Source: Bradyrhizobium sp. AS23.2 (lineage in GTDB: Bacteria > Pseudomonadota > Alphaproteobacteria > Rhizobiales > Xanthobacteraceae). Taken from it: a DNA stretch of 64,000 nucleotides. The notes under the pieces are model-generated. The model did no database searches. It was not told where the DNA came from and saw only the letters and a list, made by a program, of their open reading frames with translations. The stretch is from contig NZ_LGHM01000042.1 of the NCBI RefSeq assembly GCF_001908185.1, positions 1 through 64,000 on the forward strand, given 5' to 3'. The translations under genes were made by a program, and so were the position numbers. Positions 15,587 through 23,269 of the stretch are shown piece by piece. Position 1 is the first letter of the stretch; every line of letters begins with the position of its first letter.

Positions 15587-18535
15587 TTATGCCGCTGCGA
15601 TCTGGCAGAGAGTGACTTTGGGCTCCTGCATGCCAGTCGCCGGATCGTACCCGTAGGTGGTGATCGTGTTCGCGCTTTCACCGAGCACGATCGGATCGGT
15701 GCCCTTCGGATAGTTGTCACGGAGATCCCGGCCTGCATACCAGCCGCCGAAGTGGAAGGGCATCCAGGCGACGCCCTTGCCGACGCGCTCGGTAACGAGC
15801 GCCTTCATCCTGGCCTTGGAATTGCTCTCGGCGCCCGTCACCCAGACCCAGCCGCCGTCCTTGATGCCGCGGTCGGCGGCATCGCCAGGGTTGATCTCGA
15901 TGAACATGTCCTGCTGCAGTTCGGCAAGCCACGGATTGGTGCGCGTCTCTTCGCCGCCGCCCTCATATTCGACAAGACGACCCGAGGAGAGGACGAGCGG
16001 GAATTGCTTCGCGATGCCCTTCTCGACCGCCGCCTTCTGCACGGAGAAACCGATGTTGGGCATGCGGAACTGCTTGGCGTCCGGCAGTGTCGGATATTTC
16101 GAGACCAGATCCACGCGTGGCGTGTAGATCGGTTCGCGGTGCACGGGAATTGGATCCGGTAGTCCGAATGCATTCATGCGCGCCTTGCCGTTGCCGTAAG
16201 GAACGCAGCCGTGCATCAGCGCCACCCGCTGGATGCCGCCCGACAGGTCGAGCGACCAAGACACCGCATCGGGATTGGCGGGATTGACCCGGTTGATCGT
16301 AGCCATTTCCTCTGCCGTCAGATCGGTGTCCCAGCCGAGCTTCTTCAAACTCGCGAGCGTGAACTCCGGATAGCCGTCCTGGATTGCCGACCCCTTGGAA
16401 TAGGATCCGTCTGCAAGCAGGCTGACCTTCCGCGTCGTACCATCAGGAAGCTTCTCCTCGCGCTCGAGCCCGAAGCGCGGTCTGAACGTACCACCGCCAT
16501 CCATCACGTGGAGATTGGTGTTGTAGAGCAGCGGCGTGCCGGGATGGCGCACTTCGGGCTTACCCCAGCAGGGCCAAGGCAGGCCGTAATAGTCGCCGCC
16601 GACTTCCGGATCGTCCTTGGGCGCACGCATGCTCAGAAAGTCGAACTTGGCCTGGTTCTTCATGTGCGCCTTGAGGCGCTCGGGCGATTGGCCGCAGTAA
16701 CCGGTCGACCAGCTGCCGCGGTTCATCTCGCGCAGGATATCCTCGGCCTCCGGCAAATCGTTTTCCACTTTGATGTTCTTGAACATCTTGTCGGCGAAGC
16801 CGAACTTCTTCGCCATCAGATAGGTGACTTCGAGGTCATCCTTCGATTCGAACACCGGCTTGACGATCTGCTCGCCCCATTGCAGCGAGCGGTTCGAGGC
16901 GACGCGCGAACCCTTGCATTCGAATTGCGTGCTGACCGGGAGAATGTAGAGGCCATCCCTGCGTCCCGCCTCCACCGCGAGCGAAGCCCAGGTGGTCGGA
17001 TGCGGGTCGGCGATCACGAGCAGCTCGAGCGCCTTCAGCCCCTTCAGGGATTCGGGGATGCGCGTGATGCTGTTGCTGGCGTGTCCCTGCACGAACACGG
17101 CTCGCACATTGTCCTTCTGCGCGACCTGATCCTTGGGCAGTGTCACCGCTTCGAACCAGCGGGTGAGCGGGATGCCTGGGGTTTCCATGATCTGCTTGGA
17201 GTCGAAGCGCGACTGCAGGAACTCGTAGTCCACTTCCCAAACCCGCGCCCAATGCTTCCAGGCGCCCTCAGCGAGGCCGTAGTAGAATGGCAGCGTGACG
17301 ATATCGAGCCCGACGTCAGTCGCGCCTTGCACATTGTCATGGCCGCGGAAGATGTTGGCGCCCGTGCCGGGCGCACCGACGTTGCCTGTCAGCAGCAGCG
17401 CGATGCAACTCGCCCGCACGTTGGCCGTGCCGACGGTCTTCTGGGTCTGTCCCATGGCCCAGATCAGTGTTGCCGGCTTCTCGGTGGCAAGCATCTTCGC
17501 GACGCGCTTGAGCTGCTCGCCGGGAACGCCGCTGACGCGCTCGACCTCTTCCGGATTCCACTTCTCCACTTCCTTGCGGAGATCATCGAAACCGTAGACA
17601 CGCTGCTTGATGAACTCCTTGTCCTCCCACCCGTTCTGGAGGATGTGCCACATCATGCCGTAGAGGACCGGGATATCAGTACCGGGCCGCATGCGCACAT
17701 ATTCGGTAGCATGGGCCGCGGTACGCGTCAGGCGCGGATCAATGACGACAAAGTTGGCCTTTTGAAGCTCCTTGCCCTCGAGCAGATGCTGAAGCGATAC
17801 CGGGTGCGCCTCGGCTGGATTGCCGCCCATGATGATCTGGGTCTTGGCATTGCGAATGTCGTTGAAGCTGTTGGTCATCGCACCGTAGCCCCAGGTGTTG
17901 GCCACGCCCGTGACGGTTGTCGAATGGCAGATGCGTGCTTGATGGTCGGTGTTGTTGGTGCCCCAGAATGCGCCGAGTTTACGGAACAGATAGGAGCCCT
18001 CATTCGTCATTTTGGCCGATCCGAGCCAGTAAACCGAATCCGGCCCCGACTTCTGGCGAATTTCGAGCAGCTTGTCGCCGATCTCGTTGATCGCCGTGTC
18101 CCATGAGACGCGCGTCCACTGTCCGCCAACCAGCTTCATCGGATAGCGGAGCCGGCGTTCGCTGTGCACGAGCTCGCGCACGGACGCGCCCTTGGCACAA
18201 TGCGATCCACGATTGATCGGGGACTCCCAGCTCGGCTCCTGGCCGATCCAAACCCCGTTCAGAACCTCCGCGGTCACGGTGCATCCGACCGCGCAATGCG
18301 TGCAAATGCTCTTGCGAACGGTCGCCCCAGATGTGAGGGGACCTGCAGCTGCAGCTTTCGCCTTGCGTACGCCGGCAAGCGGCAGCGTGCCTAACGCAGC
18401 CAGCGCGCCACCGGCAAGGCCCGATCGGCGCAGGAATGTGCGACGGTCGAGATCATTGGTTTGCCCGGACATGCCTGCCGCAATTGATCCGCGTGAAGCG
18501 ATTTGGGAACGCTGTTGTGTTCTCTTGATCAGCAC
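15587..18535 (-). CDS. Formate dehydrogenase, molybdopterin (alpha) catalytic subunit, Cys type
   Basis: This enzyme oxidises formate at a bis-MGD molybdenum or tungsten centre. A Tat signal (RRTFLRRSGLAGGALAALG, residues 31-49) sends it to the periplasm. A [4Fe-4S] site uses Cys78, Cys81, Cys85 and Cys113. The position occupied by selenocysteine in E. coli enzymes is Cys203 in ARICHSTTV, so no UGA recoding is needed. The 982 residues are normal for the class. I chose the GTG at 18535, 5 nt after GAGGGAGG; a later ATG (18472) has a poorer site but would still include the Tat motif. It follows the small Tat-signal gene by 11 bp. Confidence 0.94.
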   Translation of the reverse strand: MLIKRTQQRSQIASRGSIAAGMSGQTNDLDRRTFLRRSGLAGGALAALGTLPLAGVRKAKAAAAGPLTSGATVRKSICTHCAVGCTVTAEVLNGVWIGQEPSWESPINRGSHCAKGASVRELVHSERRLRYPMKLVGGQWTRVSWDTAINEIGDKLLEIRQKSGPDSVYWLGSAKMTNEGSYLFRKLGAFWGTNNTDHQARICHSTTVTGVANTWGYGAMTNSFNDIRNAKTQIIMGGNPAEAHPVSLQHLLEGKELQKANFVVIDPRLTRTAAHATEYVRMRPGTDIPVLYGMMWHILQNGWEDKEFIKQRVYGFDDLRKEVEKWNPEEVERVSGVPGEQLKRVAKMLATEKPATLIWAMGQTQKTVGTANVRASCIALLLTGNVGAPGTGANIFRGHDNVQGATDVGLDIVTLPFYYGLAEGAWKHWARVWEVDYEFLQSRFDSKQIMETPGIPLTRWFEAVTLPKDQVAQKDNVRAVFVQGHASNSITRIPESLKGLKALELLVIADPHPTTWASLAVEAGRRDGLYILPVSTQFECKGSRVASNRSLQWGEQIVKPVFESKDDLEVTYLMAKKFGFADKMFKNIKVENDLPEAEDILREMNRGSWSTGYCGQSPERLKAHMKNQAKFDFLSMRAPKDDPEVGGDYYGLPWPCWGKPEVRHPGTPLLYNTNLHVMDGGGTFRPRFGLEREEKLPDGTTRKVSLLADGSYSKGSAIQDGYPEFTLASLKKLGWDTDLTAEEMATINRVNPANPDAVSWSLDLSGGIQRVALMHGCVPYGNGKARMNAFGLPDPIPVHREPIYTPRVDLVSKYPTLPDAKQFRMPNIGFSVQKAAVEKGIAKQFPLVLSSGRLVEYEGGGEETRTNPWLAELQQDMFIEINPGDAADRGIKDGGWVWVTGAESNSKARMKALVTERVGKGVAWMPFHFGGWYAGRDLRDNYPKGTDPIVLGESANTITTYGYDPATGMQEPKVTLCQIAAA

Positions 18536-18546
18536 GGCCGCCTCCC

Positions 18547-18756
18547 TCAACTGGGATAACGATTGACGCGGTAATAGGTTTTCACATGTTCAGTTTCCTT
18601 GTAGCGCGCCTTGCGTTTCTCCTGGTCGGTCTCGCTGTCGGCTTGCGCCGGCGTCATCAAGGGTGTTGCCAGCGTCACTCCCGCGCCGACCGTGCCGATG
18701 CCGACCTTGCGAAGGAAGTCGCGTCGGCCGGCTGTCGATTTCTTCTCGTCTCTCAT
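18547..18756 (-). CDS. Small twin-arginine-signal protein of the formate dehydrogenase operon
   Basis: This 69-residue protein is mostly a Tat signal (AGRRDFLRKVGIGTVGAG, then a hydrophobic run ending in PAQA) plus a short charged tail with ERKARYKETEHVKTYYRVNR-like composition ending RYPS. Similar proteins precede FDH catalytic genes in many proteobacteria and are thought to form a small periplasmic subunit. GGGAGAG lies before the ATG. It sits between the chaperone gene and the catalytic gene, both on the same strand. Confidence 0.85.
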   Translation of the reverse strand: MRDEKKSTAGRRDFLRKVGIGTVGAGVTLATPLMTPAQADSETDQEKRKARYKETEHVKTYYRVNRYPS

Positions 18757-18784
18757 CGCATCTCTCCCGGACCAGCGGCGCCGG

Positions 18785-19564
18785 TCAGTTGGCGAAGGTG
18801 AAAGCCTCGGATTCTATTGCCAGAAACACTCGTCCAAGCATCCCGACCGACCGGTAGAATTTCGCGTTTTCCGCCTTCTCCAGATCGGCAAACAAGCGCC
18901 CCATCCAGTGGGACACATGTTTGTCGAAGAAGGCGCGCTGCGCTTCCGGCGATACGTGGAAGCGCGCAGCTGCAAGACCCGCCATGATTTCGCACAGCGT
19001 CGCCGCGTGATCCTCGGGCTCACAATTGCTCTCGACCCGCTCGATGCCGAGTGCGGCGAGATCATCTCGCAAACGGGACAATGGGCGTTCGTTGAGAAAT
19101 CCTGTCAGGTAATAGGAGGCGTAAGGCAGCAATTCACCACGGCCGAGACCGACGAACAAATCGAAATATTCTCGCTCGACCTCGCCTGCGACCGCAATCG
19201 ATGCAGCATCTGCAAGGGCCGCGTGGGCGCCACCAAGCGCCGTCGTATCACCGTTCAATTGCGCGATTTGTTCGAGCAATGCAGCCGATGGCGCCGACGA
19301 GAGCAAGGTTGCGAGCAGCGCGTATTCCTGTGCGCGTCCGCCATCGATCGGATCAACCACGTTGTCCGTCACAGTAGGCTCGCTATAGAGATCGGGACGA
19401 AGCACCATGCGCAACACGCCAGTTGCGCGTTCGACCGCAATCACACGCTGCGCGGGCACCCGGTTCCAGTTCGACACCGAGGGTTGGGCAATACCGATTT
19501 TTCGGGCAAGCTCGGCAACGCCGCCTGCCGCATCGATGGCACGTTCAAGGCCCGCATCGCGCAC
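18785..19564 (-). CDS. HTH domain fused to TorD/DmsD-type maturation chaperone
   Basis: The first about 65 residues form a Cro/YdaS-like helix-turn-helix (GGVAELARKIGIAQPSVSNW, then VPAQRVIAVERATGV). The rest is a TorD-family chaperone with its two signatures, EYFDLFVGLGRGELLPYASYYL and EPEDHAATLCEIMAGLA. The chaperone half would bind the Tat signal of the catalytic subunit during cofactor insertion; the HTH half suggests DNA binding. At 259 residues both domains seem whole. GTG start behind GGGAGGG. It opens the transcription run into the small Tat protein and the structural genes. Confidence 0.88.
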   Translation of the reverse strand: MRDAGLERAIDAAGGVAELARKIGIAQPSVSNWNRVPAQRVIAVERATGVLRMVLRPDLYSEPTVTDNVVDPIDGGRAQEYALLATLLSSAPSAALLEQIAQLNGDTTALGGAHAALADAASIAVAGEVEREYFDLFVGLGRGELLPYASYYLTGFLNERPLSRLRDDLAALGIERVESNCEPEDHAATLCEIMAGLAAARFHVSPEAQRAFFDKHVSHWMGRLFADLEKAENAKFYRSVGMLGRVFLAIESEAFTFAN

Positions 19565-19687
19565 GCTGCCCTCCCATCCTAGGAGCCAAGCGCTTGATTT
19601 GCGTTTGCATACGAGAAAAGATTACGGCGCGGGTCGGGAGCGGTCAACTAACAGCCATAGCTTGAGGCTATCCCATTTAGTCGCAGT

Positions 19688-20350
19688 CTAGCGAGGCAAC
19701 GCTCCGCCATGTGTGCGGCGCGGAAGAGGAGTCTCTTCAGTCGCATCACTCGCGGCTGCGGGTTGCGATGCAGCAGAATTTGACGGCAACTCTCGGGCTG
19801 CGGACTCGTCGAACAGTCGAGGTTTCGTGATCGCCTTCGCTGGATCTGATAGTTGAGTGACACGGGCGTCGGCGGAAGCCGACTGTGCAGCGTCTTGGGC
19901 ACGCTCTGCCGGCGCATTGGGAACCGTCTCAGCGGCCTCCGCGACGCCACCCACAATGCGGCGGACGAGTGCGTCAACCTGTTCAGCGGAATAGTCAAGC
20001 GGACCGAAACCAGCCATCGCGTTCGGATCATTGAAGTCCCAGGCGTTTTCCGCCAATCCCACGAAATCACGGATAGCAGGATCGGCGCTCCAGGCACGAC
20101 GAAGCGCCGCCCGGCACAACTCCTGCGGAATGCCTTGGCGCAGAAAAGCCGTGACATCTGTAGCAGCATCAATCGAACCAATGGGGGGCAAGTTCGAAAG
20201 TTCCATCTCAGGCGCGCCCCGCTCTGCCGCGGCAGGCTCTGACGTCGCCGTTCCAACCGCCTCGGCAGTTTTTTCTGACGCCGGTTCAGCGCGACCGGCC
20301 GCCTCCTGCTTACGACGCGACCAGCGCGCCAAAAACCGCTCGTCGCTCAT
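19688..20350 (-). CDS. DUF3306 protein, formate dehydrogenase accessory
   Basis: The N-terminus FLARWSRRKQEA, the middle LPPIGSIDAATDVTAFLRQG, RRAWSADPAIRDFVGLAENAWDFND and FGPLDYSAEQVDALV match DUF3306. The C-terminal third is Ala/Glu-rich, low in complexity and probably disordered. Length 220. Its ATG overlaps the stop of the DUF3305 gene (ATGA). The family always seems to sit in FDH loci of this kind; its biochemical role is unknown. A 123-bp gap separates it from the HTH-TorD gene. Confidence 0.85.
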   Translation of the reverse strand: MSDERFLARWSRRKQEAAGRAEPASEKTAEAVGTATSEPAAAERGAPEMELSNLPPIGSIDAATDVTAFLRQGIPQELCRAALRRAWSADPAIRDFVGLAENAWDFNDPNAMAGFGPLDYSAEQVDALVRRIVGGVAEAAETVPNAPAERAQDAAQSASADARVTQLSDPAKAITKPRLFDESAARELPSNSAASQPAAASDATEETPLPRRTHGGALPR

Positions 20351-20862
20351 TCGTGCCCACCTTCGTGGTGACGCCGCGCGAGCGCCTCCGGATTGGCACG
20401 GCCCCGCTCGCGCTTGACGAACTCCACCTCGACGTGGTGCTCGGCAATGAAGTTTTCAATCGCCCGATGCAGCGCCTCAGGCATTGGAACGGCTTCGACC
20501 AGATTGGCGCCTGCCTCCGTGAATGCCTCCCCCTCTGCTGGATCCGCCGTGACGGCGCCGACCGCATAGGGCCAGGTGCCCTCGGAAGGGATCAATACGA
20601 CCCAGATACTGGGAGCCCCCGTGGCAAGATTGTCGCGATAGCGCGCTGTTTCCGAACGATAGAGATCGACCGTCGCACTCCCCGCGTAAAAGAGCGTCGT
20701 TCCCTCCTCCTCCCGTATGATGGTCCACGGCGTCATCTCCGGCTCATCCGGCAGCACTCCGATGCCACGCCAGACAAAATCGATCCATGGGGAATCCGCT
20801 CGCCGGCGCTCGACCACGACACCGACCGGAATACGCAACAGCGGCAGAGCGGCGGGGCTCAC
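20347..20862 (-). CDS. DUF3305 protein, formate dehydrogenase accessory
   Basis: This 171-residue protein opens with IPVGVVVERRRADSPWIDFVW and contains TLFYAGSATVDLYRSETARY and PSIWVVLIPSEG, the pattern of DUF3305. It has no signal or membrane segment and ends in a charged helix that may pair with the DUF3306 partner. Its GTG start overlaps the stop of the preceding gene (GTGA) and its own stop overlaps the next ATG, so it lies in the middle of a coupled chain. Function unknown; the context ties it to FDH assembly. Confidence 0.83.
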   Translation of the reverse strand: MSPAALPLLRIPVGVVVERRRADSPWIDFVWRGIGVLPDEPEMTPWTIIREEEGTTLFYAGSATVDLYRSETARYRDNLATGAPSIWVVLIPSEGTWPYAVGAVTADPAEGEAFTEAGANLVEAVPMPEALHRAIENFIAEHHVEVEFVKRERGRANPEALARRHHEGGHE

Positions 20863-21866
20863 GTAGCAGCCTCCAGATGTTTGATCGGCAGTCCCGTCAA
20901 CAGATTTTGCGGCTTCATCCGCACTAGCCGATCGGAGGTCATTGCAAGGATCAGGTAGACCGGCTCGCGCCCTGCGGCATCGACGACCAGACCGGCATCG
21001 GCGAAAGTCACACGGAACAACGCAAGCACGCGTGCCATTGTTCGGTCATCGAGCGTCTCTCCATGCCAAAGCCAGTCACCTATTCGCGTGCCGTCAGCAT
21101 CGAGTCCAACATACCAGGTGAGCTCCGCATCGCGCAGGCCGGTGAGCGGTTCAATAACGACGTCAACTCCGAGCAAATGTGAAATCCAGCGCCTCATGGC
21201 CCCTGCCAGTTCAGTCGGCCCCCGCGTTCCGACGCTGAAATCGAGCGCAAGATCGAACCGATCGCTGCGCCTCCAGTAGCTGTCGGCATTAGCCTCGCTT
21301 AATACGTCAAGCTCGGCGCTGGTCGCGCCCCCCAACAAGGATATCAGCGACAACACCGGCGTCGGGCTTTCCCAGCGGCCAACTTCCTCGTCTCCCAACA
21401 GCAGCGAATGTTCGTGCGGCACTATACGCTGTGGCCGAAAGAACAATTCGGATGCGCGCAGCACGAACGGGTCCTCACAGCCATCAAGCGCGTTTCGCAG
21501 GATCACCTGCACCAGTTGGTTCACAAATAGCGGCGGCAAGTTGATGGATCCCGAACGAACCAGTGCAAGGTACGCCGCTTCCAGCGTAGGCTCACGCATG
21601 AGGAGCTGGCGAAATGCCAGCACGAATTGCCAGTTCTCTCGTGCATCCGCATCGGCAATCGCGGCCACCTCCTCTGCAGCGACTATCCGGCGCGGGTCTA
21701 CGAGCAGTTGCTGGTGCAGCCTGCGTTCGACCACGCATGCATTGTCTGGCGGCATCAGCTCCGGACGTGCCAAATAGGCCTTCAAGAACTCATCCGTGAC
21801 CACGAGCCCGCCGCCCGCGTTGTGATCGAGCAGGTGATAGCCGCAGGCGGTCCAAAACTCCTTCAT
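20859..21866 (-). CDS. DUF6352-like protein, formate dehydrogenase accessory
   Basis: This 335-residue protein begins MKEFWTACGYHLLDHNAGG and has no transmembrane segment or known catalytic motif. The block LTWYVGLDADGTRIGDWLWHG and the ending DRLVRMKPQNLLTGLPIKHL appear conserved in proteins of this class as I recall them from Rhizobiales FDH loci. The start at 21866 gives an ATGA overlap with the preceding gene; an ATG three codons upstream is possible. Function is unknown; a role in enzyme maturation is inferred from the neighbours only. Confidence 0.75.
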   Translation of the reverse strand: MKEFWTACGYHLLDHNAGGGLVVTDEFLKAYLARPELMPPDNACVVERRLHQQLLVDPRRIVAAEEVAAIADADARENWQFVLAFRQLLMREPTLEAAYLALVRSGSINLPPLFVNQLVQVILRNALDGCEDPFVLRASELFFRPQRIVPHEHSLLLGDEEVGRWESPTPVLSLISLLGGATSAELDVLSEANADSYWRRSDRFDLALDFSVGTRGPTELAGAMRRWISHLLGVDVVIEPLTGLRDAELTWYVGLDADGTRIGDWLWHGETLDDRTMARVLALFRVTFADAGLVVDAAGREPVYLILAMTSDRLVRMKPQNLLTGLPIKHLEAAT

Positions 21867-22402
21867 CGGCGCCACTGCTCCTCACTCACCTTCGCGGGGT
21901 TGAGCGTGCTGTCGGTCTCGGCGTCATCCTCCACTTCCATGAACGAGAACGCCTTGCCATGACGCTGACCCTCGCGCAGTTGCAATCTGCGGAATGACTC
22001 GCGGATCTCGCCATCGCTCGCGGCACGGTGGACCGCGATCAGCGCGCTGAGGGGATGCGTGCAGAGCGATTGCGCAAAGGCAACCTCCTCTTCTGCGGCA
22101 AGTCGCGCAGCAGCGAGATCCGGAGCCCCGAACCGTTCGACCAGCTGCCTTGCAAGGAGCTCTACCACCGCCCGCCGATCGTCCTCGGTGGCGCGGACGA
22201 TTTGCACCAACGTCGACCAGCCCCAGGACCGCACTCCGAGAAAGCCGCTGCGGAACGCCGAACGATCCTTGCCGATCAGCTTCGCCGGATCGCGATCGCA
22301 AAAGCGGAACGCGCCCGACACCGCCCAATCGCCCGGCTCCGCCGGCACGTCGAACACGAACGTATCGGAGGGGTCGAGCGCGATGGTGCGCAGGAGCTTC
22401 AC
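21863..22402 (-). CDS. DUF6505-like protein, formate dehydrogenase accessory
   Basis: This 179-residue protein starts VKLLRTIALDPSDTFVFDVP and includes EPGDWAVSGAFRFCDRDPAKL and FLGVRSWGWSTLVQIV, which resemble DUF6505. The GTG at 22402 overlaps the upstream stop as GTGA and has TTGGAGGACC before it, so I prefer it to an ATG-free extension upstream. No signal peptide. The position inside a five-gene overlapping chain points to a subunit-like partner of its neighbours; the activity is unknown. Confidence 0.75.
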   Translation of the reverse strand: MKLLRTIALDPSDTFVFDVPAEPGDWAVSGAFRFCDRDPAKLIGKDRSAFRSGFLGVRSWGWSTLVQIVRATEDDRRAVVELLARQLVERFGAPDLAAARLAAEEEVAFAQSLCTHPLSALIAVHRAASDGEIRESFRRLQLREGQRHGKAFSFMEVEDDAETDSTLNPAKVSEEQWRR

Positions 22403-23181
22403 AGACGCGGTCCTCCAAGCTTCGGATCGAGCCACGAGGGCAACAGCAAGCTCTTCCTCAAATCGTGCCGGTCGGTCCTGTCTGTCCCGATCCGGCGTTC
22501 CAGAAGATCACCGTTGTCGGCGATCACACGAGAGGTATTCCGCTCGCGCACCAGCCTATTCAGGAAATCGCGTGCAATGCCGTCGAAACCATCGGTCTGC
22601 CAGGCGTCGAGCGCGCGCATCAGATGCCGCGCAAAGCCTTCCGTCACCTGAACAGCGCCTGCCTCGCCAAAGCCCTCCTGATCCAGTGCGGAAGCAAGCG
22701 GATACAGGCCGGCTTCCCGGTCGGTCATCGCAACTGTCCGGATCATGGCGCCGAATACCAGCCAGCGCGGAGGCTCACCTTCTTTCGCGGATGAGGGCCA
22801 GCCAAGCTGCCCGCCACCAACGAGACCACCGTCAACACGGATTGCACCCGGCCAGTCGATCGTGATCTCCTTGTTCGGCGGCGCATAGGCACGCAAGGCG
22901 TCGGTGAGTGCCACCATTCCCGCATAGAAAGCGCGGCGCGCGGTGCGCAAGGACTCCCCGGGCTCAAGCACAACCGCGAACTCGGCGAGATCGAACCGTC
23001 CCACATAGGTCAGCGTACCTGCCCCGCTCTCTTCTGCAATCTCCATGGCGCGGGCGAAGGCGTCACGACTTTCGCGCAGCCTCACCAGCGTGAACGGCGG
23101 AGGCAGATTGATCGGCTCCGAGACCGACGAGCGGGTGAGGGCTGTTGATGTCAGTCTGACCTCCAGCTTCCATTTCGCCAC
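22399..23181 (-). CDS. Biotin/lipoate A/B ligase-fold protein, formate dehydrogenase accessory
   Basis: This 260-residue protein has a biotin/lipoate-ligase-like core: GAGTLTYVGRFDLAEFAVVLEPGE, then TIDWPGAIRVDGGLVGGGQLGWP, where the ligand loop and the conserved Lys of true ligases would be (no obvious Lys in the GG.L.. stretch). A lipoylation substrate is not suggested by the neighbours. It is the first gene of the overlapping accessory chain and is divergent from the polyferredoxin gene, with 88 bp between them for both promoters. Assigned by fold pattern, so moderate certainty. Confidence 0.72.
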   Translation of the reverse strand: MAKWKLEVRLTSTALTRSSVSEPINLPPPFTLVRLRESRDAFARAMEIAEESGAGTLTYVGRFDLAEFAVVLEPGESLRTARRAFYAGMVALTDALRAYAPPNKEITIDWPGAIRVDGGLVGGGQLGWPSSAKEGEPPRWLVFGAMIRTVAMTDREAGLYPLASALDQEGFGEAGAVQVTEGFARHLMRALDAWQTDGFDGIARDFLNRLVRERNTSRVIADNGDLLERRIGTDRTDRHDLRKSLLLPSWLDPKLGGPRL

Positions 23182-23269
23182 GCGCGAGAATAACTTAATC
23201 GAGCAGAGGAGGCGACGCGAGTCCGCTCAATATCGTTCCCTGACCTCTTCGGGAGGTAGATGATTGCGT

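Noticed and set aside
15587..18535. Possible selenocysteine (UGA) in the formate dehydrogenase catalytic subunit
   Set aside because: The frame has no internal TGA and the active-site position is Cys203.
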